This document shows, one piece after another, positions 1 through 6,346 of a stretch of DNA of 7,139 bases; positions within the stretch are counted from its first letter, which is position 1; every line of letters starts with the position of its first letter. The stretch spans positions 1 through 7,139 of the forward strand of contig JAFSWV010000119.1 of NCBI GenBank assembly GCA_017444325.1, given 5' to 3'. The position numbers and the translations under genes are program-made. The notes beneath the pieces are model-generated. The model made no database searches. It saw only the letters and a list, made by a program, of their open reading frames with translations, and had not been told where the DNA came from. This DNA is from a bacterium (lineage in GTDB: Bacteria; Auribacterota; UBA3054).

Positions 1-658
1 CTTCATCGCCCAGAACACCGCCGACAACGAACTCTACGCGAAAATTCCGGCAGAGGAAGAAAAGAACTCTTTCCGCGAAAAATATGGTCTGGCCGAAAAT
101 GAGCCCGCCCTTCTTTACGTAGGGAGATTCAGTGCGGAAAAGGGCCCCAAGGAACTTCTGAAAGCTCTGAAACTGGTTAAAGATCCTCCCAAGCTCATCA
201 TGATCGGCAAAGGTCCTGAAAAGGAATGGTGCGAGAATTTCGCCAAAGAAAACAACCTTCCTGTTATCTTTGCCGGTTTCGTTGCCAATGAGGAACTTTA
301 TCACTATTACAACGCCATCCCGATAGTCGTAATTCCTTCCGTGGATATGCCGGAGCTTAAGGAAGCCTGGAGCTTGACCGTCAACGAATGCATGAACCAG
401 GGTTGCGTGGTGATCGCCACCGATTCCGTGGGTGCCGCGGCCGGAGGCCTGGTGGAGGACGGCAAGACCGGCTTCATCGTCCCGGAGAGAGATCCCGAAA
501 AACTCGCCCAAGCCATCAAGAAGCTCATAGAAGACAAAGAGCTCAGGGAAACACTTTCCCAGAACGCCAAAAATAAGATCGCTTCCTGGGATTACGACAA
601 GATGGCGGAAGGCTTCAGGGAAGCCGTAGCTTTGATGGAGGAGAAGCTCAGACGATGA
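1..658 (+). CDS. GT4-type glycosyltransferase, C-terminal part (5' end outside window)
   Basis: The reading frame is open from base 2 with no start in view, so this is the C-terminal 218 residues of a longer protein. It matches the nucleotide-sugar-binding Rossmann domain of GT-B fold, family 4 retaining glycosyltransferases. The beta-strand motif YVGRFSAEKG lies at visible residues 39-48, and the EX7E motif EAWSLTVNE at 121-129 is followed by a glycine/alanine-rich loop (GAAAGG) and GFIVPERDPEKLAQAI. In this family these elements hold the donor sugar nucleotide and precede the C-terminal helix that packs back on the N-domain. It presumably acts at the cytoplasmic face of the membrane, adding a sugar to a lipid-linked glycan; donor and acceptor cannot be read from the sequence. 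Its stop overlaps the next start (ATGA at 655-658), so the two glycosyltransferases are translationally coupled. The methionine at 200 is internal, not a start: the GT4 homology runs through it. Confidence is high for the family and low for the substrate. Confidence 0.9.
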   Translation, partial: FIAQNTADNELYAKIPAEEEKNSFREKYGLAENEPALLYVGRFSAEKGPKELLKALKLVKDPPKLIMIGKGPEKEWCENFAKENNLPVIFAGFVANEELYHYYNAIPIVVIPSVDMPELKEAWSLTVNECMNQGCVVIATDSVGAAAGGLVEDGKTGFIVPERDPEKLAQAIKKLIEDKELRETLSQNAKNKIASWDYDKMAEGFREAVALMEEKLRR

Positions 659-1443
659 AAATAAAAAGAGCCAACCTCTTCGGCGCCGAACTCACCGTCA
701 CGACTTACGCCGAGCTCCTTCAGATCACGGACGAAATGATAGCCAGTAAGCCCACGGAACATTACCGCTACAACTTCTGCAACGTCCATGTGGTCATGAT
801 GACGCTGGAAAATGAGAAATTGAAAAAGGCTGTGAACCACCCCAAGGCCCTCTCCGTCACCGACGGCATGCCCTTGGTCTGGGCCATCAGAAAGCTCGGC
901 AATATCCCCATGGAGGACCGGGTTTACGGCCCCACCTTCTTTGAAAAAGCTCTCAATCATCGCCCAGGCGAAATAAAACATTTCTTCTACGGCAGCACGC
1001 AGGAGACCGTGGACGCTCTCTTGGAGAAAGCCAAGAAAGAGATCCCTGATCTCAAAGTCGTCGGTACTTATATTCCGCCTTTCCGTCCTCTTACTGAGGA
1101 AGAGAAGACAGAATTGATAAATCAGATCAACAATTCCCAGGCCGACATCGTCTGGGTCTGCCTGGGCGCTCCCAAGCAGGAAATCTTCATAGACGAGATC
1201 GCCTCCAAACTGAACGTCCCCATCATGGCGGCCGTGGGAGCGGCCTTCGCATTCTACGCCGGCAAGACCTCCCAGGCCCCCCATTTCCTCCAGAAGATCG
1301 GCATGGAGTGGTTCTACCGCCTTTTGATGGAGCCGAGAAGACTTTTCGTCCGCTACTTCAAGTACAATCCCTGGTATCTTTGGAAATTCGCCGCGGCGCG
1401 TCTCTCCAAGCATACCCTTCCTCAAAGCGAAACCGAACTTTAA
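655..1443 (+). CDS. WecG/TagA/CpsF-family (GT26) glycosyltransferase
   Basis: This is a complete 262-residue protein of normal family length. GT26 enzymes transfer a sugar (ManNAc, ManNAcA or another, depending on the member) from a UDP-sugar to an undecaprenyl-diphosphate-linked acceptor in teichoic acid, enterobacterial common antigen or exopolysaccharide synthesis. Family motifs appear in order: NVHVVMM (residues 43-49), TDGMPLVW (69-76) with Asp70 at the position of the proposed catalytic Asp of TagA, RVYGPTFF (89-96), FFYGS (110-114), GAPKQE (171-176), and AVGAAFAFYAGKTSQAP (193-209). The basic, aromatic C-terminal tail from about residue 215 (WFYRLLMEPRRLFVRYFKYNPW) corresponds to the TagA appendage that aids membrane association. 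The start at 655 overlaps the upstream stop and is preceded by GGAGGAG at 637-643. The sugar specificity, and so the symbol (wecG, tagA, gumM and others), cannot be assigned. It is the last gene of the glycan operon visible here, because a long inverted repeat and a new promoter follow. Confidence 0.95.
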   Translation: MKIKRANLFGAELTVTTYAELLQITDEMIASKPTEHYRYNFCNVHVVMMTLENEKLKKAVNHPKALSVTDGMPLVWAIRKLGNIPMEDRVYGPTFFEKALNHRPGEIKHFFYGSTQETVDALLEKAKKEIPDLKVVGTYIPPFRPLTEEEKTELINQINNSQADIVWVCLGAPKQEIFIDEIASKLNVPIMAAVGAAFAFYAGKTSQAPHFLQKIGMEWFYRLLMEPRRLFVRYFKYNPWYLWKFAAARLSKHTLPQSETEL

Positions 1444-1446
1444 TCT

Positions 1447-1542
1447 GCGAACGAAGCACATATTCCTTGCTCACGGACTACGCGTGCATGGCCTTTGTTA
1501 GCGTCCTCCGTGAGTTCGCTTAGGGATATGTGCTTTGTTCGC
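1447..1542. repeat. 96-nt imperfect inverted repeat (possible REP/MITE-like element or large hairpin)
   Basis: The left arm at 1447-1466 (GCGAACGAAGCACATATTCC) pairs with the right arm at 1524-1542 (GGATATGTGCTTTGTTCGC), with one mismatch and one extra base. A second nested pairing joins 1470-1483 to 1501-1514, including the exact 8-mers CTCACGGA and TCCGTGAG, with 12 of 14 positions complementary. The loop is about 17 nt (1484-1500). The left side has a 3-nt bulge and the right side a 9-nt bulge between the two stems. It begins three bases after the GT26 stop codon. There is no T-tract directly after it, so it is not a standard intrinsic terminator, though a hairpin this large could still limit read-through or protect the operon 3' end. 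A dispersed palindromic repeat is the main alternative. Confidence 0.75.
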
Positions 1543-1571
1543 TAATATCATAACCAAGAAATTGCTGTTTT

Positions 1572-1580
1572 TGATAAAAT
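1572..1580 (+). promoter_or_regulatory. Extended -10 promoter (TGATAAAAT) for the PEP-CTERM/SUMF1 fusion gene
   Basis: TG at 1572-1573, one spacer base, then TAAAAT at 1575-1580 fits the extended -10 form TGnTATAAT with one hexamer mismatch. No convincing -35 hexamer is present at 16-18 bp upstream, as expected for an extended -10 promoter. The predicted transcription start is near 1587. That lies downstream of the GTG at 1584 and leaves about 27 nt of leader before the ATG at 1614. Confidence 0.5.
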
Positions 1581-1601
1581 AAAGTGAATGTACCACTTTG
1601 C

Positions 1602-1605
1602 GGAG
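1602..1605 (+). promoter_or_regulatory. Ribosome binding site GGAG deciding the ATG at 1614
   Basis: GGAG at 1602-1605 stands 8 nt before ATG 1614. That ATG opens a clean signal peptide (MKKAIVLTIAALFCVSAFA). The in-frame GTG at 1584 would add ten non-signal residues, has no comparable site, and falls at or before the predicted transcription start. Confidence 0.7.
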
Positions 1606-1613
1606 ATAGAATT

Positions 1614-3320
1614 ATGAAAAAAGCAATTGTACTTACCATCGCTGCGCTTTTCTGCGTTTCGGCTTTCGCCGGCGGTTGGTGTTATGGAATTCATTTTGAC
1701 GGGAGTCAGATCACGGATGAACCGATCTTGTTGAGGCCGGACGATCCCATTACCTACAGCAGCTCCTTGGCGGAAGGTCAACCGAAGTCTCTTGTTATTA
1801 CCGTGGAGGACCAGGAAAATCCGGAAATATGGGCCCAACTTTACGCTTCTTCCTTTTCTTGGGGAGGCGCTTTTTGCTGGGATTATACTGATGAAAAATA
1901 CAAGGATTTTCCCACCGATGACATATATGTGCTCAAAGAAAGGATAGAGACGGAGTCTGAAACAAAGGAATATAGTCGTATGATTACGATATTGCCGGAG
2001 CCAGTGGGCCTGTTCGCAATTGCTGTAATCGGCGCGATTTTCTTGCGCAAGCGTATTAAAGGCCTGATTGCTGCTTTGACGATCGCTGCGTTAGGTTTTT
2101 TCAGTGCCGAGGCCGAAGGAGCGGTCGAACAGGTCAATTGTCGGCAGAACTGGCCTTTTGATCGAAGCGTGGTTATTCACTATTATCTTACCTCCGATAA
2201 AGCTAACCCGACATTCAATGTCAGGATTTATGGCAGCTTTGATTTTGACGGATTTTCTGGAGGTCATCTTTTTGATTTGTCGGAAAAGGGAACCTTAAGC
2301 AAAGAAGGAGCGGACGGGACTGTTGTCGGAGTAGGATGGCATGAAACTTTGTGGACGCCGGATGAAAGTTTCTATGATACGGTCACCGATGATTTGGCCA
2401 TCAAAATTGAAGCTAGCGAGCAGGCGCTCCCTCCCAGCGGCGATTACATTGTGATCGATCTTTCAGGAGGACCAGAAGCGGCTAGTTTCCCAGTCACAAG
2501 TCTCGACAAAGAACCGGAAGGCGGTTGGACGCTGGAGCACAAGAAAACTAAACTAGTTTTGAAAAAGATAGAGCCTATGGGCTCTATGATTGGCAGCCGC
2601 GATGGGGAACTGGGCAAAAAAGACGACGAAGTCAGGCATCAAGTAGTGTTGACCTCAGTTATCTACGCCGGTATTTTCGAAGTCACCCAGAAACAGTACG
2701 AACTGGTCACAGGCACTAATCCTTCTCTGTTCAAAGGTGTCACCCGCCCGGTGGAGAGAGTATCTTACAATATGCTTCGCGGCGCTGAAAAAGGCGCCAA
2801 CTGGCCCGCCAACAATAGAGTTGACGAAGATTCTTTCTTCGGAATTCTCCGCGCAAAAACCGGTTTGATCTTTGACCTTCCCACCGAAGCGCAGTGGGAG
2901 TTCGCCTGCAGGGGTATGACAGATTCGGCCTTGAACAGCGGCTATAATCTTACCAGCACGACTAAGGATCTTGATTTGGACGAATTGGCTCGCTATTGGT
3001 ACGACGGCGGCGGCAATCCCGAAGAAGGGACGATAAATCAAGCGCATAACTTTGTGGGCACATACAAACCCAATTACTATGGCCTTTACGATATGCACGG
3101 AAACGTCTGGGAATGGTGCCTCGACTGGTACCAGGCGAATTTGGGATCAGCAGAAGAAGTTACTGATCCCAAAGGCCCGAGAACGGGAACTTACCGTGCG
3201 CTCCGAGGCGGAGGCTGCTACAGCCCCGCTGCCGACTGCCGCTCGGCTACCCGCGAATACAGCAAGCCCAACTTCGGCGACTACAGCGGCTACGGCTTCC
3301 GAGTCTTCCTGGCTCAGTAA
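1614..3320 (+). CDS. Secreted fusion protein: small PEP-CTERM protein joined in frame to a SUMF1/FGE-fold protein
   Basis: The product has 568 residues. Residues 1-19 are a signal peptide (cleavage after AFA). Residues 20-127 are an unrecognised small domain. At 128-130 a PEP motif is followed by a hydrophobic stretch (131-144) and basic RKRIK (145-149), which is a complete PEP-CTERM sorting tail that would normally end a protein. Here it continues into a second signal-like helix (150-166) and a SAEAEG segment, then a beta-rich region starting VNCRQNWPFDR (about 174-284). From about 314 to 567 there is a SUMF1/FGE-sulfatase-type domain: FEVTQKQYELVTG (355-367), RPVERVSYN (378-386), FDLPTEAQWEFACRG (420-434), GLYDMHGNVWEWCLDWY (490-506), ALRGGGCY (529-536) and GFRVFLA (561-567). 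The Cys pair in the last block (535 and 542) is spaced by 7, unlike the 5-residue spacing of the catalytic pair in true formylglycine-generating enzyme, so a binding or structural role is likelier than sulfatase activation. The predicted topology is a membrane hairpin with both domains outside the cytoplasm. It has its own promoter and terminator, so it appears monocistronic. The SUMF1 call is firm; the fusion interpretation is an inference. Confidence 0.88.
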   Translation: MKKAIVLTIAALFCVSAFAGGWCYGIHFDGSQITDEPILLRPDDPITYSSSLAEGQPKSLVITVEDQENPEIWAQLYASSFSWGGAFCWDYTDEKYKDFPTDDIYVLKERIETESETKEYSRMITILPEPVGLFAIAVIGAIFLRKRIKGLIAALTIAALGFFSAEAEGAVEQVNCRQNWPFDRSVVIHYYLTSDKANPTFNVRIYGSFDFDGFSGGHLFDLSEKGTLSKEGADGTVVGVGWHETLWTPDESFYDTVTDDLAIKIEASEQALPPSGDYIVIDLSGGPEAASFPVTSLDKEPEGGWTLEHKKTKLVLKKIEPMGSMIGSRDGELGKKDDEVRHQVVLTSVIYAGIFEVTQKQYELVTGTNPSLFKGVTRPVERVSYNMLRGAEKGANWPANNRVDEDSFFGILRAKTGLIFDLPTEAQWEFACRGMTDSALNSGYNLTSTTKDLDLDELARYWYDGGGNPEEGTINQAHNFVGTYKPNYYGLYDMHGNVWEWCLDWYQANLGSAEEVTDPKGPRTGTYRALRGGGCYSPAADCRSATREYSKPNFGDYSGYGFRVFLAQ

Positions 3321-3339
3321 AAAACATTTTTTCGCATCG

Positions 3340-3368
3340 AAAGAGCGCCGAAACGGCGCTCTTTTTTT
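3340..3368 (+). terminator. Intrinsic terminator after the fusion gene
   Basis: A perfect 10-bp stem pairs 3341-3350 (AAGAGCGCCG) with 3354-3363 (CGGCGCTCTT) around an AAA loop, extendable by one A-T pair. It runs into seven Ts at 3362-3368. It starts 20 bases after the TAA at 3318-3320. This is a textbook Rho-independent terminator and separates the fusion gene from the peptidase gene. Confidence 0.93.
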
Positions 3369-3376
3369 GTTATAAT
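3368..3376 (+). promoter_or_regulatory. Perfect extended -10 promoter (TGTTATAAT) for the metallopeptidase gene
   Basis: TG at 3368-3369, one base, then TATAAT at 3371-3376 exactly matches TGnTATAAT. The expected -35 position falls inside the terminator stem and has no TTGACA-like sequence, so recognition would rest on the extended -10. The predicted start near 3383 gives a leader of about 27 nt, similar in length to that of the 1614 gene. Confidence 0.6.
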
Positions 3377-3400
3377 GAATGTCGGTTATGTAATGATAAT

Positions 3401-3406
3401 GAGGGG
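3401..3406 (+). promoter_or_regulatory. Ribosome binding site GAGGGG before ATG 3410
   Basis: GAGGGG ends 3 nt before ATG 3410, which is a short but usable spacing. The ATG opens a basic-hydrophobic signal peptide (MKRILFYMTLVFGALGAFG), and no better start lies nearby. Confidence 0.55.
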
Positions 3407-3409
3407 CAG

Positions 3410-6346
3410 ATGAAAAGGATCTTATTTTATATGACGCTGGTTTTTGGCGCGCTGGGTGCGTTCGGCGAAGCTGCGTATTTTAATTTTGAGGCTGTTGATA
3501 CCGGCGCTTTGAATGGGAAGGACGGCTGGAGCGCCACTGAGAGCGTTCTGGTCAGCGAGACGCAGGTCGTCGATACTACGAACAGCATAAACGTGGCGGC
3601 TTGGTTCAAATATGGCAAGCGCTCGGTTGAGATGACGGGGGAGTCGTCTGCTTCTCGTACGGTGGCTTTTGATGCTGATAAGGAGCAGAGGATCGTTTTT
3701 GATTTTTACGCGACTTTGCCTGAGGATCTGTCGGAGAAAAGCGCGGTGGTGAGTTTGGGGGACACGCCTTTGCTGCGTTTGAGGCAGGTCGGAGCCAATG
3801 CGATCGTTTTGGAAGCTTACGGTTCGTATTTTGGCGACGCTCCCGCCTGGCGGGAAGTGCCGGGCGTACAGTTGTTATTTCACAGGAAGTGGCAGCATAT
3901 TGAACTGCTTTTAACTCATGATCGGCTTCTGAAAATTAAGACCCCTTATAAGGATGCGGAGCTGGCGGGATTCGCGCTGGCTTCTGATTTGGGATCCGGA
4001 GATCTTGAGTTTAAAGTTGAAAACAGTCTCGAGAGATTTTATCTCGACAATGTGAAGTTCAGGGAAGAGAGTTATAAGCACAGCGTCATTTTGGAAGACA
4101 ACGAAGAAGGCGAAGGAGCTTCTTTCAATGTTGACGGCGGCGCGGCCGCGGAAGGCCTGGAAGTGACTTTCAGGACCAGGTCGCTTGGCGGAGCTCAGGG
4201 CGCGGTGAATGTCGGCCCCTTTACGCTGGAAATAAAGGAAGGCGGAGGATTTTATAAAGGGGACGAGCGTCTGGCAGACGTTATGGGCTTCGGTGAAGAG
4301 AATGTTTTCTCTTTCGGTTTTTTGAAGAACGGGAGATTGGTGAAGTTCGGCTGCAACGGCGAGGATAAGAATTTTACGGATGTTTACGTTTCGGAGGGCG
4401 GGCTTGGCGCTTTGACTTTCGAGTTCGCCAAGACTTCCCAAGACACGAATTCTGTCTTTGCGGTAAAGGGTTTCTTCGCCCAGGACAGTCTGCCTATCGT
4501 TTACAGCGTGGTGCCTTGCCTGGACATTCTGATGACGGCTTATACGGGAGCCGGCAACAACACTCCTCCAGCTAATTACACCAACATTTATTATCCCCAG
4601 GTCAAGGAATTCTATTACCGCAATTCCAACGCGCAGCTTTTGCTTCTGTACGATCCGGTTTACAGGAACATCATTCCGCCGGCGGAAAGTTTCTTCCGCA
4701 TGAACACCAATGAATTCGGCGAGTCGGAACTGGGCGGCAGGATCATGGCCAGGGATCTCAGGAAGACCTTGGGGATCTGGGATGAAGAGTACGACATGTT
4801 CGTCTTCACCTACGGCAACGGCTGGAGCCACTGCGGCGGCAACTGGGGCGGCGGATCCGCTTATTACACCGGAATGGGGGAAATTATGTGCGCCCAGGTC
4901 GGCAACTGGGGCGGCGACGGCACGACATTTGTGACGGTGCACGAAATGATGCACTCCGTTGACCAGATGTACCACAATTCCGGGCACAGGGAATACGCCA
5001 GCAGCCATCCGGACGGCTCCATTTACGGCTGGGCCACGGGCGGCGAGGACCTGTCCTGGTGCGGCAACGCCATGCGGCCCTTTACTAATTACTTCGGCAT
5101 GAAGATTCCTTGGGACGGGCGATATGTTTACCGAGACAGCGATTACGACGGATTAGGGGATGACGATTTCTTATTGCCTGGCGACGAAGTCAGGATGAAT
5201 TCCGATCCTGCGGAAAGCGATACCGACGGAGACGGTCTGAGCGATCTCAAGGAATACACTGCCGGGCTGTATTTCCCCAGCGACGCCAACAACACCGATA
5301 CGGACGGAGACGGGCTTGTTGACGGAGAGGATCCTTATCCGATCGTTGGCTACAACAAAAAGATCCCGCGGCTTTTGAAGGAGCCTGAATTCGACGGCGT
5401 CATCGAGGAAGGGGAATGGAATTATTGGGGCCAGGGAACGCTGTGCAATAAAGACGTGACGAACTTCAACGTGACGGCTTATGCCGGCTGGCGCGAGGAT
5501 GGATTGTATCTGGCTTTCAAAACGGATAAGCTTTGCGGCATTACCATTGAGCTGGACGGCTCCGGGTGGAGCGGGCCTTGGTTCGGAGGCGACACTTTCC
5601 GTTTCAAGCTCTTCAATCAGTACGGCAACAGACTGATGAGCACCCACGACGAAGCCAGGGGCATGGGAAGCTGGAAGTGCGGTCTGACGCCGGCTGGGTC
5701 CAAGGTCAAGAAAGTTTTGACGGACGACGGCGGTTTTATTGCGGAGATAAAGATTCCCTGCGATCTTGGAAGCATCAGAGGCTACACCTGCTGGCCGGAT
5801 GAAGAAGTGACCAACTGCTTCCCCTGCGTTGAAGGGGCGAACCTGGGGCTTTTGCTGACTTTCGACGGCATTGGGCAAAGGAGAGTCTCGACAGAAGAAT
5901 ACAAGCTAAAACCTTATGCCCAGGCTTTCGAGAGATTGGATTGGCATATTTTTGAATTAGTTGAGAACGACACTTCTTTTGCGCTTTTGAGCGCGGTTCC
6001 GGAATCCGGAGAATTGCGTTTGGGTGAGACGGAAACGATCGGCCTGAAATACGTTAATTACGGCGACGCCGGCGACGCTTTGATAAAGCTTCAGTCGCTT
6101 GGCGAAGTCGCTTACGGAGTTGAGAAAACGGCCGCTTTGGCGGGAACTGGGGCGGAAACGGAAGTTGCTTTGGAGCTTATCATTCCTGACGACGCTGCCG
6201 CCTCGGGCGATACGGAGTTCTTGTTGACCACTACGTTTGGTGATACGGTCTTGAGCAATTATTTCAACTGGAAAGTCGTGCCGGAACCTTGCTGGCTTTC
6301 CGCTTTTGTTTTGCTGTCCTTAATCTTCAGGAAACGCTTGGCATAA
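3410..6346 (+). CDS. Large secreted PEP-CTERM protein with HEMMH metallopeptidase-like core, TSP3 calcium loops and CBM9/DOMON-like domain
   Basis: The product has 978 residues. Residues 1-19 are a signal peptide. Residues 22-218 resemble a LamG/concanavalin-type beta-sandwich that opens FNFEAVDTG and closes FYLDNVKFRE; 225-355 is another beta-rich region. The region at about 362-570 contains HEMMH (511-515) followed by His522 and His526. HExxH usually supplies two zinc ligands and the general-base Glu. The third ligand is uncertain, because the spacing to His522 is one residue longer than in metzincins and the usual Gly is Asp518. Asp-rich loops follow at 576-586, 603-615 and 629-641 (DTDGDGLSDLKE, DTDGDGLVDGED), as in calcium-binding TSP3-type repeats. 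Residues about 655-850 resemble a CBM9/DOMON carbohydrate-binding domain (FDGVIEEGEW, LYLAFKTDK). After an Ig-like region, the chain ends with PEP (958-960), a hydrophobic segment (961-973) and RKR (974-976), a PEP-CTERM exosortase signal. About a dozen cysteines fit an exported, disulfide-bonded protein. It overlaps the downstream antiporter gene by one base. Peptidase activity is inferred, not shown; I do not recognise a named family. Confidence 0.88.
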   Translation: MKRILFYMTLVFGALGAFGEAAYFNFEAVDTGALNGKDGWSATESVLVSETQVVDTTNSINVAAWFKYGKRSVEMTGESSASRTVAFDADKEQRIVFDFYATLPEDLSEKSAVVSLGDTPLLRLRQVGANAIVLEAYGSYFGDAPAWREVPGVQLLFHRKWQHIELLLTHDRLLKIKTPYKDAELAGFALASDLGSGDLEFKVENSLERFYLDNVKFREESYKHSVILEDNEEGEGASFNVDGGAAAEGLEVTFRTRSLGGAQGAVNVGPFTLEIKEGGGFYKGDERLADVMGFGEENVFSFGFLKNGRLVKFGCNGEDKNFTDVYVSEGGLGALTFEFAKTSQDTNSVFAVKGFFAQDSLPIVYSVVPCLDILMTAYTGAGNNTPPANYTNIYYPQVKEFYYRNSNAQLLLLYDPVYRNIIPPAESFFRMNTNEFGESELGGRIMARDLRKTLGIWDEEYDMFVFTYGNGWSHCGGNWGGGSAYYTGMGEIMCAQVGNWGGDGTTFVTVHEMMHSVDQMYHNSGHREYASSHPDGSIYGWATGGEDLSWCGNAMRPFTNYFGMKIPWDGRYVYRDSDYDGLGDDDFLLPGDEVRMNSDPAESDTDGDGLSDLKEYTAGLYFPSDANNTDTDGDGLVDGEDPYPIVGYNKKIPRLLKEPEFDGVIEEGEWNYWGQGTLCNKDVTNFNVTAYAGWREDGLYLAFKTDKLCGITIELDGSGWSGPWFGGDTFRFKLFNQYGNRLMSTHDEARGMGSWKCGLTPAGSKVKKVLTDDGGFIAEIKIPCDLGSIRGYTCWPDEEVTNCFPCVEGANLGLLLTFDGIGQRRVSTEEYKLKPYAQAFERLDWHIFELVENDTSFALLSAVPESGELRLGETETIGLKYVNYGDAGDALIKLQSLGEVAYGVEKTAALAGTGAETEVALELIIPDDAAASGDTEFLLTTTFGDTVLSNYFNWKVVPEPCWLSAFVLLSLIFRKRLA

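Noticed and set aside
592..1461. 289-codon minus-strand ORF antisense to the GT26 gene
   Set aside because: The + strand frame carries every GT26 motif and a coupled start. The antisense product has no recognisable motif and is a shadow.
1447..1542. Inverted repeat as a standard intrinsic terminator or a tRNA
   Set aside because: There is no T-tract directly after the right arm, and the fold is a single long hairpin with no cloverleaf or anticodon arm.
1584..1613. GTG at 1584 as the start of the fusion gene
   Set aside because: It would put ten polar residues before a well-formed signal peptide and lies at or upstream of the predicted transcription start. ATG 1614 has GGAG at good spacing.
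2043..2045. Internal TTG as a separate start for the SUMF1 protein
   Set aside because: It is in frame just before the second signal-like helix, which is suggestive, but no Shine-Dalgarno sequence lies at useful spacing. It is kept as an alternative within the fusion finding.
3052..3375. 107-codon + strand ORF overlapping the end of the fusion gene
   Set aside because: It is an alternate frame of the SUMF1 domain with a low-complexity Ala/Thr/Ser product and it runs through the terminator.
3911..5008. 365-codon minus-strand ORF antisense to the metallopeptidase gene
   Set aside because: The + frame has a signal peptide, HEMMH and calcium loops. The antisense frame is open only because of the codon composition of the + gene.
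5171..5878. 235-codon minus-strand ORF
   Set aside because: It lies wholly opposite the calcium-loop and CBM9-like region and has no motif, promoter or ribosome binding site of its own that I can see.
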